Of a DNA stretch of 5,809 nucleotides, positions 1 through 5,452 are shown in pieces. The position numbers were made by a program, and so were the translations under genes. The DNA lies in assembly GCA_963925015.1 (NCBI GenBank), contig CAWUTX010000060.1:1-5809 (forward strand). Direction: 5' to 3'. Each line of letters opens with the position of its first letter. Positions within the stretch are counted from its first letter, which is position 1. The notes beneath the pieces were generated by a model. That model worked only from the letters and a program-made list of their open reading frames with translations. It was not told the origin of the DNA and searched no databases. The stretch is from JAQBXX01 sp963925015 (GTDB lineage: Bacteria > Pseudomonadota > Gammaproteobacteria > SURF-13).

Positions 1-83
1 GGGGCCAGGTCTTGCATTGCAACATTCGCTGGATTCATGTCGCACTGTACCCCCAGTGTTTCCGCTCTGACCCCGCGAGTGTC

Positions 84-290
84 TTAGGCGGCATGTTGCT
101 GTACGCGCTTCTCGACCTCTGCGCCGATCTCTCTCTGCGCCATGCGTAGGTCATGCTCCGCCTGTAGGCCCATCCACACACCCGGCGAGATACCAAAGTA
201 TTTGCCGAGGCGAAGCGCGGTATTGGCTGTGATGGCGCGCTTGCCGTTGACGATGGCGCTGATGCGGCCCGGGGGGGGGCGACCTGACAG
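84..290 (-). pseudogene. HigA-family (XRE) antitoxin, C-terminal fragment lacking its N-terminus
   Basis: Translating back from the TAA at 84-86 gives a frame ending in RISAIVNGKRAITANTAL, then LRLGKYFGISPGVWMGLQ, then EHDLRMAQREIGAEVEKRV. This is the second half of the XRE helix-turn-helix and the C-terminal helix of HigA-type antitoxins, which bind their own operator and neutralise an RNase toxin of the HigB/RelE fold. Family members are usually about 95-105 residues; here the first 35 or so (the PGEIL/REEFL region and first helices) are missing. The match stops at the C9/G9 run at 271-279, 13 bases after the stop of the PIN-like gene. The frame stays open to the in-frame stop at 321-323 but offers no ATG or GTG, so I call it a remnant. 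No HigB gene is visible. A mis-assembly at the homopolymer is an alternative. The family call is firm; the broken state is likely. Confidence 0.72.
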
Positions 291-292
291 CG

Positions 293-625
293 TTAGATCA
301 GAATGAGGTAATTGATTTCGCTATCGGTGGCGAGCCGCTGCATGTCATCGAGATGGCGCCGCAGAATCTGCTCGATCATCGCCGTGGAGCAGTTTCCGCG
401 GCGAATCCAGACCACCTTCGGCGGCGCTCCGAGAATTACGCTACGCTCGTGGAAATCCGTGTCTTTTGTGACGATGATTGATCGGTTCTGGCGGGCGTAG
501 TTCCAGACTTCTTCATCGCCCGCGCGATCCAAGCCGACCGTTTGGGCATACATGGAGCCCGGATAGATATCCGAGAGCGTATCAACAAGTCGAGGTGACA
601 GGTTCTGGTCGAAGAGTAGCCTCAC
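293..625 (-). CDS. DUF5615 PIN-like toxin (probable RNase)
   Basis: This 110-residue protein matches the DUF5615 / Mut7-C-like branch of the PIN fold, metal-dependent nucleases that serve as toxins next to DUF433 antitoxins. Visible acidic sites are D6 in the opening MRLLFDQNLS (typical of the family start), D37-E38-E39 in AGDEEVW, and D55 and D57 in TKDTDF; these are the expected Mg2+ ligands. The length is normal and the C-terminus looks complete. The start is GTG at 625-623, overlapping the TGA of the upstream DUF433 gene (624-622) as GTGA, with no Shine-Dalgarno of its own, so translation is probably coupled to the antitoxin. That matters because the antitoxin frame is shifted. RNase activity is inferred from the family; the target is unknown. 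Confidence 0.85.
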   Translation of the reverse strand: MRLLFDQNLSPRLVDTLSDIYPGSMYAQTVGLDRAGDEEVWNYARQNRSIIVTKDTDFHERSVILGAPPKVVWIRRGNCSTAMIEQILRRHLDDMQRLATDSEINYLILI

Positions 626-845
626 GCGCCAGATGCTAACTGATGGCGTTCGCGATCAGCGGCATAGCTGAGGCAGGCCTGGATGTCTTCAGTCGTGAGG
701 TAAGGAAAGTCCTTCAGGATATCCTCCTGAGTCATCCCGGAGGCGAGGTGTCCAGTACGTCGTAAACGGTGATGCGCATTCCACGGATACAGGGCTTTCC
801 CCCACGTTTTCCTGGTTCGATGGTGATGATGGTTCGATAGTCCAT
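622..845 (-). pseudogene. DUF433 antitoxin gene with a one-base frameshift
   Basis: The ATG at 845-843 is preceded by GCGAGGG at good spacing and opens a frame reading MDYRTIITIEPGKRGGKPC, then IRGMRITVYDVL: the classic DUF433 N-terminus (GGKPxIRGxRIxV). The C-terminal half, GHLASGMTQEDILKDFPYL followed by TTEDIQACLSYAADRE, sits in the next frame and ends at TGA 624-622. The distance 845-622 is 224 bases, one short of 74 codons plus stop. The break lies near 749-752, where one more G (CTGGGACAC instead of CTGGACAC) would restore an ordinary 74-residue DUF433 protein. Such proteins carry a small helix-turn-helix and pair with PIN-like DUF5615 toxins as repressor-antitoxins. Reading the downstream frame back to an ATG at 942 gives only nonsense sequence and puts the start upstream of the promoter. 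Either a real mutation or a sequencing or assembly indel explains it. Confidence 0.8.
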
Positions 846-864
846 AAACCCTCGCCAACTGGGG

Positions 865-968
865 ATTGCCGGTAACTAGTTGAATTATTTTATAGGGCTG
901 ACCCTGTGTCAACCATAATGTATTCACAATCCACCACTCCACTACTCCAGGTAGGGTCTACCGGCAAT
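865..968. repeat. 10-bp inverted repeat flanking the DUF433/PIN promoter
   Basis: ATTGCCGGTA at 865-874 is repeated exactly and inverted as TACCGGCAAT at 959-968, so the two arms bracket the promoter at 884-912 and most of the gap after the MazF-like gene. The pair may be operator half-sites that form a loop, or the ends of a small inserted segment. Nothing visible settles the function. Confidence 0.5.
884..912 (-). promoter_or_regulatory. sigma70 promoter of the DUF433/PIN module
   Basis: On the minus strand a perfect -35 TTGACA (912-907) is followed after exactly 17 bases by AATAAT (889-884), five of six matches to TATAAT. The expected start near 877 gives a leader of about 32 bases to the ATG at 845. 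An 8-bp palindrome AACTAGTT (874-881) covers the predicted start point and would suit an autoregulatory operator. The promoter supports the start at 845. Confidence 0.75.
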
Positions 969-982
969 AGTGTGGGTGCGGT

Positions 983-1333
983 CTAGGCCAGCAAAATATC
1001 CAACACCTCCCGCAACGCCTCATCCACCCGGCTCATGAATTCCGGTGGACACTGCATCAGAGGTCCTTGGATCAGGCATTTGTTGTCAATGGCGCGCAGT
1101 TGATCGAGCAAGATGTCGGAGTCCTTGTCGAGACCTCGCTGCGCAGGCAGGCGCAGGCGCAGAGGTTCGGCATCATCGATCAGACTGCTGGTGAGGGGAA
1201 TAATCAGGGTGGATGGATGATCGGCTTCCAGCAGTGCCTGGCTCTGCACAATCAGTACCGGACGGATTTTGCCCGGCTCGGTGCCGCGCCCCGGGTTCAG
1301 GTTGGCGAGCCAGACGCTGCCGCGTTTACGCAT
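983..1333 (-). CDS. MazF/PemK-family mRNA interferase toxin
   Basis: This 116-residue protein has the MazF/PemK signature: RGSVWLANLNPGRGTEPGKI followed by RPVLIVQ near the N-terminus, with R24 of the conserved RP, and IPLTSS at 45-50 with T48. R24 and T48 are the expected catalytic pair of these sequence-specific endoribonucleases. The later LDQLRAID (76-83) and the C-terminal amphipathic helix also fit the family. I chose ATG 1333-1331, which starts just before the conserved block and overlaps the antitoxin's 3' end by 8 bases (ATGCGTAA), the usual arrangement. A longer frame back to 1393 only adds out-of-frame antitoxin sequence. It forms a two-gene operon with the upstream RHH antitoxin and would cleave cellular mRNA when the antitoxin is degraded. 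The cleavage site cannot be read from sequence. Confidence 0.92.
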   Translation of the reverse strand: MRKRGSVWLANLNPGRGTEPGKIRPVLIVQSQALLEADHPSTLIIPLTSSLIDDAEPLRLRLPAQRGLDKDSDILLDQLRAIDNKCLIQGPLMQCPPEFMSRVDEALREVLDILLA

Positions 1334-1562
1334 CAGGCGCGTCTTCGATGGCATCAAACTCGGCGTTGACGCGCATGCTCTCTTCGCGCACACGTCGGGA
1401 GGCCTCCATTATCCTGTGACGGCGATGGTTAGCTACCGCTTTGGCGTTCAGCGATTCAATGGCGCGGCGAATGTATTCGGCGCGTGGAATGTGTAGCTCA
1501 TGGGCGCGTTTATCGACCTCTTTCAGGAGGTCGTCCGGCAAGCGAACGGAGACCGTGGTCAT
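1326..1562 (-). CDS. Ribbon-helix-helix antitoxin of the MazF-type module
   Basis: This 78-residue protein opens with MTTVSVRLPDDLLKEVDKRA and continues HIPRAEYIRRAIESL, the beta strand and two helices of a CopG/Arc-like ribbon-helix-helix DNA-binding domain (about 1-40). A charged tail rich in Arg and Glu (45-78) is the likely toxin-binding segment. RHH partners for MazF are known, as in the B. subtilis EndoA system. The start is ATG 1562-1560, with GGAA a few bases upstream and a promoter just before it; the frame can be extended to 1619 but that would run into the promoter. The stop overlaps the toxin start. The dimer should repress its own promoter and be relieved on proteolysis, as in other modules of this type (inference). 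Confidence 0.9.
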   Translation of the reverse strand: MTTVSVRLPDDLLKEVDKRAHELHIPRAEYIRRAIESLNAKAVANHRRHRIMEASRRVREESMRVNAEFDAIEDAPDA

Positions 1563-1590
1563 TTTTGTATTCCAAAATAGATTACAGATA

Positions 1591-1619
1591 AGTATACGAG
1601 TAGCATGACGAGATTGCAA
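1591..1619 (-). promoter_or_regulatory. sigma70 promoter of the RHH/MazF operon
   Basis: On the minus strand TTGCAA (1619-1614) and TATACT (1596-1591) are separated by exactly 17 bases, four and five matches to the two consensus boxes. Transcription would start near 1584, about 22 bases before the antitoxin ATG. The -10 box overlaps a GTATAC palindrome (1592-1597), a plausible half of an RHH operator. Confidence 0.7.
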
Positions 1620-1724
1620 TCCCTATGGATAACCCCTTGGTTCGCGCCATGGCCCTGCGCGCCCTCTGAGAATGGTAATGTGGCGCTCAGTATTTGGGGT
1701 GGGGAAGATGGGAAATAAGAAAAC

Positions 1725-2540
1725 ATGAATTACCGTCACAGTTTTCATGCCGGCAATGTCGCCGATGTGTTCAAACACATCGTGCTGGTGTGTGTGTTGC
1801 GTGCGCTGCATAAAAAAGATACGCCGTTTTGCGTGGTGGATACACATGCCGGGAGCGGTGTGTATCAGTTGGGTAGCCTCGGCGAGTTTGAACGGGGCAT
1901 TGGCTTAGTGTGGCCGGAACGGGAGAAGTGGGCGGACTTGACGGATTATTTTTCTGTCATCGAAAAGGTAAATGGCAAGGGAGAGATTAAATATTATCCG
2001 GGCTCACCATTTATTATCCAAGAATATCTGCGTGCACAGGATCGGGCTGTGCTAATGGAGCTGCAGCCCGGCGAATACGTGAATCTCAAGGTCAACTTTT
2101 CCGGGGTGAAGAATACCAGCACCCATCATGCTGACGCATGGGATGCCATCAAGGCTTTTGTGCCGCCGAGGGAGAATAGGGGAGTGGTGCTAATTGATCC
2201 GCCTTTTGAGGCAGCGAATGAGTTCGATCATGTGGTTGCGGCGCTCAAGCAGGGGGCGAAGCACTGGCGTAACGGTATTTACATGGTGTGGTATCCGTTC
2301 AAGTCGCGCATGGCGGTGAGCAAATTTCATCAGGCGGTGCGTGCATTAAAGATGGGGGCGCAGGTCATTGAGTTCATGACGCTGCCGGATGATGTGGAGA
2401 ACCGGTTGAATGGCAGTGGTGTCGTGCTGGTGAACGCGCCTTGGGGGGTGATGGATACACTGCGTGCGCTATTGTCGCCACTGGCCGGGCGGTTGGCGGG
2501 TGGAAGTGGAAAGGCGGAGGTCAGGGTGATTGATTTGTAG
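1725..2540 (+). CDS. rlmJ: 23S rRNA (adenine(2030)-N(6))-methyltransferase RlmJ
   Basis: This 271-residue protein is close to the E. coli RlmJ length (about 280). RlmJ uses S-adenosylmethionine to methylate N6 of A2030 in 23S rRNA in the cytoplasm. The N-terminus MNYRHSFHAGNVADVFKHIV is the family hallmark. VDTHAGSGVYQLG (38-50) is the SAM-binding motif I, YYPGSP (90-95) is conserved, and IDPPF (157-161) is the catalytic motif IV, here with Phe in place of the Tyr of E. coli, an accepted variant of the D/N-P-P-Y/F/W motif. GIYMVWYP (184-191) and the NAPW near the end also fit. The ATG at 1725 begins exactly at the conserved N-terminus; the Shine-Dalgarno is weak (GGGAAATAAG upstream). It stands alone, divergent from the toxin-antitoxin pair and convergent with the epimerase gene. 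No clear promoter can be read in the 100 bases before it. Confidence 0.95.
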   Translation: MNYRHSFHAGNVADVFKHIVLVCVLRALHKKDTPFCVVDTHAGSGVYQLGSLGEFERGIGLVWPEREKWADLTDYFSVIEKVNGKGEIKYYPGSPFIIQEYLRAQDRAVLMELQPGEYVNLKVNFSGVKNTSTHHADAWDAIKAFVPPRENRGVVLIDPPFEAANEFDHVVAALKQGAKHWRNGIYMVWYPFKSRMAVSKFHQAVRALKMGAQVIEFMTLPDDVENRLNGSGVVLVNAPWGVMDTLRALLSPLAGRLAGGSGKAEVRVIDL

Positions 2541-2543
2541 CAA

Positions 2544-2576
2544 GCCCCCTTACTCCGGCCCTCTCCCGGGGGGGGC
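2544..2576. other. C/G-rich tract with poly-G run between convergent genes
   Basis: The 44-base gap between rlmJ and the epimerase gene contains GCCCCC (2544-2549) that can pair with GGGGGC (2571-2576), enclosing CCGGCCCTCTCCC and a run of eight G (2568-2575). It could fold and slow transcription from both sides, but there is no U-tract, so it is not a standard terminator. The CCCTTACTCCGGCCCTCTCCC part resembles the left half of C-rich palindromic intergenic repeats seen in proteobacteria, with the GGGAGAGGG half missing (inference from memory). Confidence 0.35.
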
Positions 2577-2584
2577 AACACGTA

Positions 2585-3592
2585 TCAAATTTTGTAATAA
2601 TCCCTATACCATTCCACAAAGCGCGCGATGCCGGTTTCGACAGACGTTTCCGGTTTGTAGCCGACATCGTGCATCAAATCAGTGACGTCCGCATACGTTT
2701 CCGGTACATCGCCGGCTTGCATGGGCAGCATATTGAGTATCGCCTTCTTGCCCAGATGCTTTTCCAGCACGTTAATAAAATACAACAGCGCCACCGGTTG
2801 GTTGTGGCCGATGTTGTATAGACGGTAAGGCGCGGCGCTGGTGGCGGGGTCGGGTGATTTTGCGTCCCACTCGGGATTCGCTTCTGGAATTTTATCCAGG
2901 GTGCGCAGCACGCCCTCGACGATGTCGTCGATGTAGGTAAAGTCGCGTTTGTGTTGGCCGTGATTGAACACGTCAATCGGCTCGCCCGCGAGGATTTTTT
3001 TGGTAAAGATAAACAGCGCCATGTCAGGCCTGCCCCACGGGCCGTATACGGTGAAGAAGCGCAGGCCGGTGGTGGGAAGTTGGTAAAGATGGCTGTAGCT
3101 GTGCGCCATCAGTTCGTTGGCTTTTTTGGTGACGGCGTACAGGCTCAGTGGATGATCGACGTTGTCGTGTACCGAAAATGGCATGTCGGTGTTGGAGCCG
3201 TACACCGAGCTGCTGGAGGCGTACACCAGATGCTCAACGCCGTGGTGACGGCAGCCTTCCAGGATATTCATGAAGCCCACCAGATTGGAGTCTACATAGG
3301 CGTGCGGATTTTGCAGCGAGTAACGAACACCGGCCTGTGCGGCGAGATGCGCCACACGTTGGGGTTGGTGCTGCTCAAGCGCATGCGTGATCGCAGACCG
3401 ATCTTGCAGGTTGGCGTGTAGGTGCGTGTAGCGTGGGTGATCTTGAAATCGCTGAAGACGTGCGCGCTTCAAATTGACATCGTAATAATCGTTGAGGTTG
3501 TCGAGGCCGATCACGTCGTCGCCGCGTTCGAGCAAGCGCAGGGTAAGTGCAGCGCCGATAAAGCCCGCCGTTCCGGTGACTAATATTTTCAT
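2585..3592 (-). CDS. UDP-glucuronate 4-epimerase (NAD-dependent, extended SDR family)
   Basis: This 335-residue protein of the extended short-chain dehydrogenase family probably interconverts UDP-glucuronate and UDP-galacturonate through a 4-keto intermediate with bound NAD. The Rossmann motif TGTAGFIG lies at 6-13, followed by LDNLNDYYDV (30-39), characteristic of this branch. The catalytic residues are the Ser cluster ASSSSVYG (125-132) and Y152-x3-K156 in YAVTK. FFTVYGPWGRPDMA (179-192) and PDPATSAAPYRLYNIG (247-262) are typical of glucuronate rather than glucose epimerases. Length is normal. ATG 3592-3590 overlaps the ugd stop as ATGA with no separate ribosome site, indicating translational coupling; ugd makes its substrate. 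The product would feed capsule, O-antigen or LPS core. The fold is certain; the substrate follows from motif and context, and a related 4-epimerase such as GalE is less likely. Confidence 0.88.
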   Translation of the reverse strand: MKILVTGTAGFIGAALTLRLLERGDDVIGLDNLNDYYDVNLKRARLQRFQDHPRYTHLHANLQDRSAITHALEQHQPQRVAHLAAQAGVRYSLQNPHAYVDSNLVGFMNILEGCRHHGVEHLVYASSSSVYGSNTDMPFSVHDNVDHPLSLYAVTKKANELMAHSYSHLYQLPTTGLRFFTVYGPWGRPDMALFIFTKKILAGEPIDVFNHGQHKRDFTYIDDIVEGVLRTLDKIPEANPEWDAKSPDPATSAAPYRLYNIGHNQPVALLYFINVLEKHLGKKAILNMLPMQAGDVPETYADVTDLMHDVGYKPETSVETGIARFVEWYRDYYKI

Positions 3593-4932
3593 GTGTGTTG
3601 TGCGTTTAGATTAGTGCGCCCGATGCCGAAGTAGATGAAGCCGGCTTGTTGCAACTGAGCGGGATTATACAGATTGCGTCCGTCGAAAATTACCGGGTGT
3701 GTCAGGGCAGTCTTCAGGCGCGCGAAATCCGGGCTGCGGAATTCGCGCCATTCAGTGACCACTACCAGTGCGTCTGCATGGCGAGTTGCTGCTTCCGCGC
3801 TATCACACAAAATCAGATCGGAACGCTCGCCGTAAATGCGTCGCGCCTCGCTCATCGCCACCGGGTCGTAGGCCTGTACGCACGCGCCCTGTTCCCACAG
3901 GCGCTCCATGAGTGCGCGGCTGGGCGCGTCGCGCATGTCATCGGTGCTGGGTTTGAAGGCGAGGCCCCACAGCGCGAAGGTCTTGCCTTTGAGCGCGCCC
4001 TTGAAGTGCTTGTTGATTTTGCTGAACAGCACTTGTTTCTGCTGCCGGTTGACCGTCTCCACGGCGTGCAGCAGGTGCGGCTCGTGGCCCGCTTGTTTCG
4101 CCGTCTGTTCCAGCGCCTGTACATCCTTGGGAAAGCACGAGCCACCGTAGCCGCAGCCGGGATAAATAAAGTGGTAGCCGATGCGCGGATCAGAGCCGAT
4201 GCCGAGGCGCACCTGTTCGATGTCGGCGCCGACACGCTCGGCGATGTTGGCGAGCTCGTTCATGAAGCTGATCTTGGTGGCGAGCATGGCGTTGGCGGCG
4301 TACTTGGTAAGCTCCGCCGAGCGCACATCCATCACCATGACGCGCTCGTGATTGCGATTGAACGGCGCATACAGCGCGCGCAATGTGTCTGCGGCGCGTG
4401 TCTGATCGGCACCGATGATAATGCGGTCAGGCTTCATGAAGTCTTCAATCGCCGCGCCTTCCTTGAGAAATTCAGGATTCGAGACCACGTCAAACTCGAC
4501 TTGTGCGCTGCGCTGCTTAAGTTGGCTGCTGATGATTTCGCGTACCTTGTCTGCAGTGCCCACCGGCACGGTGGATTTATCCACGATGATGCGATAATCG
4601 CTCATGTGTTCGCCGATGCTGCGTGCCACCGCGAGTACGTGGCGCAGATCCGCTGAGCCGTCTTCGTCCGGCGGTGTGCCGACAGCAATAAATTGCAGCA
4701 GCCCGTGAGCGACGGCGGCGCGTGCGTTACCAGTGAAGGAAAGACGCCCGGCCCGTGTATTTTTGCGCACCAGGTCTTCCAGGCCGGGTTCGTAGATCGG
4801 CAGGCCACCCTGTTTGAGGGCCTCGATTTTGCGCGCGTCCACATCCATGCACAGCACGTCATTGCCTACTTCCGCCAGGCAGGCAGCGCCGACGAGACCC
4901 ACATACCCACAGCCATGGATGGTGACTTTCAC
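3589..4932 (-). CDS. ugd: UDP-glucose 6-dehydrogenase
   Basis: This 447-residue cytoplasmic enzyme oxidises UDP-glucose to UDP-glucuronate with two NAD+. The N-terminal Rossmann domain has GCGYVGLVGAACLAEVG (7-23) with the GxGYVG nucleotide loop, the D30 region, and VGTPPDEDG (84-92). STVPVGT (120-126) and NPEFLKEG (152-159) are active-site segments, LTKYAANA (208-215) carries the conserved Lys210, and the catalytic Cys266 and Asp270 sit in GCGYGGSCFPKD (259-270). The C-terminal UDP-binding domain shows WGLAFKPSTDDMRDAPS (322-338) and FDGRNLYNP (416-424). Length is as expected. The start is GTG 4932-4930, since homology begins at the first residue (MKVTIHGCGYVG); AGGGA lies 8 bases before it. 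It is the first gene of a two-gene operon, overlapping the epimerase by four bases. No convincing promoter is seen in its leader. Confidence 0.96.
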   Translation of the reverse strand: MKVTIHGCGYVGLVGAACLAEVGNDVLCMDVDARKIEALKQGGLPIYEPGLEDLVRKNTRAGRLSFTGNARAAVAHGLLQFIAVGTPPDEDGSADLRHVLAVARSIGEHMSDYRIIVDKSTVPVGTADKVREIISSQLKQRSAQVEFDVVSNPEFLKEGAAIEDFMKPDRIIIGADQTRAADTLRALYAPFNRNHERVMVMDVRSAELTKYAANAMLATKISFMNELANIAERVGADIEQVRLGIGSDPRIGYHFIYPGCGYGGSCFPKDVQALEQTAKQAGHEPHLLHAVETVNRQQKQVLFSKINKHFKGALKGKTFALWGLAFKPSTDDMRDAPSRALMERLWEQGACVQAYDPVAMSEARRIYGERSDLILCDSAEAATRHADALVVVTEWREFRSPDFARLKTALTHPVIFDGRNLYNPAQLQQAGFIYFGIGRTNLNAQHT

Positions 4933-4988
4933 GGATAGTTTCCCTGCGTTGTCCTTGATTTCATAGGCAGCTTAGCCTGCCTTAGAGC

Positions 4989-5010
4989 GCGCAACCATAG
5001 CAAGTTGCGC
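4989..5010. repeat. Perfect 7-bp inverted repeat in the ugd leader region
   Basis: GCGCAAC (4989-4995) and GTTGCGC (5004-5010) form a perfect stem around an 8-base loop, 57 bases before the ugd start on the minus strand. Six T (5026-5031) follow on the plus strand only after 15 bases, so it is not a normal terminator. It could be an operator or a leader hairpin. Confidence 0.4.
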
Positions 5011-5094
5011 ATCGTTTGTCGTCGATTTTTTGTCCGTAGCGGGCGCATATTGACGGGCTGATGAAGCATCCGCCGACAGCGCCTTAAGTGCCTG

Positions 5095-5107
5095 TTCATA
5101 TTATGAA
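5095..5107. promoter_or_regulatory. AT-rich palindrome, candidate Fis-type upstream activating site
   Basis: TTCATA-T-TATGAA is a perfect 13-bp palindrome centred at 5101, flanked by G (5094) and C (5109) with an AT-rich centre, roughly like a degenerate Fis site though one base off the usual 15-bp G-to-C spacing. It lies about 70 bases before the predicted start of the tRNA operon. In E. coli, Fis activates the homologous thrU-tufB operon from sites in this region. Binding here is inference. Confidence 0.35.
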
Positions 5108-5135
5108 ACACCGGGAGGCTGTGTCACGCGAGCTG

Positions 5136-5164
5136 TTGACACAGGGTGGCATATCCAGCAGAAT
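5136..5164 (+). promoter_or_regulatory. Promoter of the tRNA-tuf operon
   Basis: A perfect -35 TTGACA (5136-5141) is followed after 17 bases by CAGAAT (5159-5164), four of six matches to the -10 box. GAATAT two bases later is an alternative with a longer spacer. The start would fall near 5171, 11 bases before tRNA-Tyr. The GC-rich stretch GCGGCTTGCG after the -10 resembles the discriminator of stringently controlled stable RNA promoters. Confidence 0.6.
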
Positions 5165-5181
5165 ATGCGGCTTGCGTTTGC

Positions 5182-5266
5182 GGAGGGGTTCCCGAGCGGT
5201 TAAAGGGATCAGACTGTAAATCTGACGGCTCTGCCTTCGGAGGTTCGAATCCTCCCCCCTCCACCA
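5182..5266 (+). tRNA. tRNA-Tyr (anticodon GTA)
   Basis: A class II tRNA of 85 bases with encoded CCA. The acceptor stem is GGAGGGG (5182-5188) with CCCCTCC (5256-5262), followed by A and CCA. The anticodon stem TCAGA/TCTGA closes the loop CTGTAAA with anticodon GTA at 5216-5218. A long variable arm (5226-5238) and T-arm GGAGG-TTCGAAT-CCTCC follow. GTA reads both tyrosine codons. It is the first RNA of the operon and corresponds to tyrU of E. coli. Confidence 0.97.
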
Positions 5267-5367
5267 TGATTGAGGCTGGATCCCACTATGGGGCCGGCGA
5301 GGGTGGAGGAGGAAGTGCCTCAAATGGAAGGGCTGTGGGTATCCGTTGCCGACCCGATCAGGGTTGC

Positions 5368-5441
5368 GCGGGTGTAGTTCAATGGTAGAACTTCAGCCTT
5401 CCAAGCTGATAGCGTGGGTTCGATTCCCATCACCCGCTCCA
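5368..5441 (+). tRNA. tRNA-Gly (anticodon TCC)
   Basis: A 74-base tRNA with encoded CCA. Acceptor GCGGGTG (5368-5374) pairs with CACCCGC (5431-5437), followed by T and CCA. Anticodon stem TCAGC/GCTGA closes the loop CTTCCAA with anticodon TCC at 5400-5402; the T-arm is intact around GGTTCGATTCC. It corresponds to glyT of E. coli and reads GGA and GGG. It is 101 bases downstream of tRNA-Tyr, an unusually long spacer. Confidence 0.97.
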
Positions 5442-5452
5442 GCTTTTAAAGA

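Noticed and set aside
1..83. Possible gene start at 38 on the minus strand (MNPANVAMQDLA) running off the window
   Set aside because: Only 12 codons are visible, with no ribosome site or recognisable family; otherwise I see nothing in these bases.
901..912. Twelve-base word TTGACACAGGGT shared with 5136-5147
   Set aside because: Both contain a -35 box and a match of this length is expected by chance in 5.8 kb on two strands; the sequences differ straight after.
622..942. Single continuous 106-residue protein starting at 942
   Set aside because: Its first 60 residues are non-homologous and begin upstream of the promoter at 884-912; the DUF433 N-terminus lies in the neighbouring frame from 845.
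1333..1393. Longer N-terminus for the MazF-like toxin
   Set aside because: The extra 20 residues are out-of-frame antitoxin sequence; family homology starts at the ATG at 1333.
2951..3421. Plus-strand open frame of 156 codons
   Set aside because: Antisense shadow of the epimerase gene with no domain.
3646..4656. Plus-strand open frame of 336 codons
   Set aside because: It lies wholly antisense to ugd, which has all catalytic motifs; the translated sequence is His/Ala/Arg-rich with no recognisable domain.
5011..5031. Rho-independent terminator from the hairpin at 4989-5010 and the T run
   Set aside because: The T run begins 15 bases after the stem, too far for an intrinsic terminator, and no plus-strand gene ends there.
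5096..5323. Minus-strand frame of 75 codons over tRNA-Tyr
   Set aside because: It is the antisense of tRNA-Tyr (the GEDSNLRRQSRQIYSLIPL part is the reverse of the tRNA), a well-known kind of false protein call.
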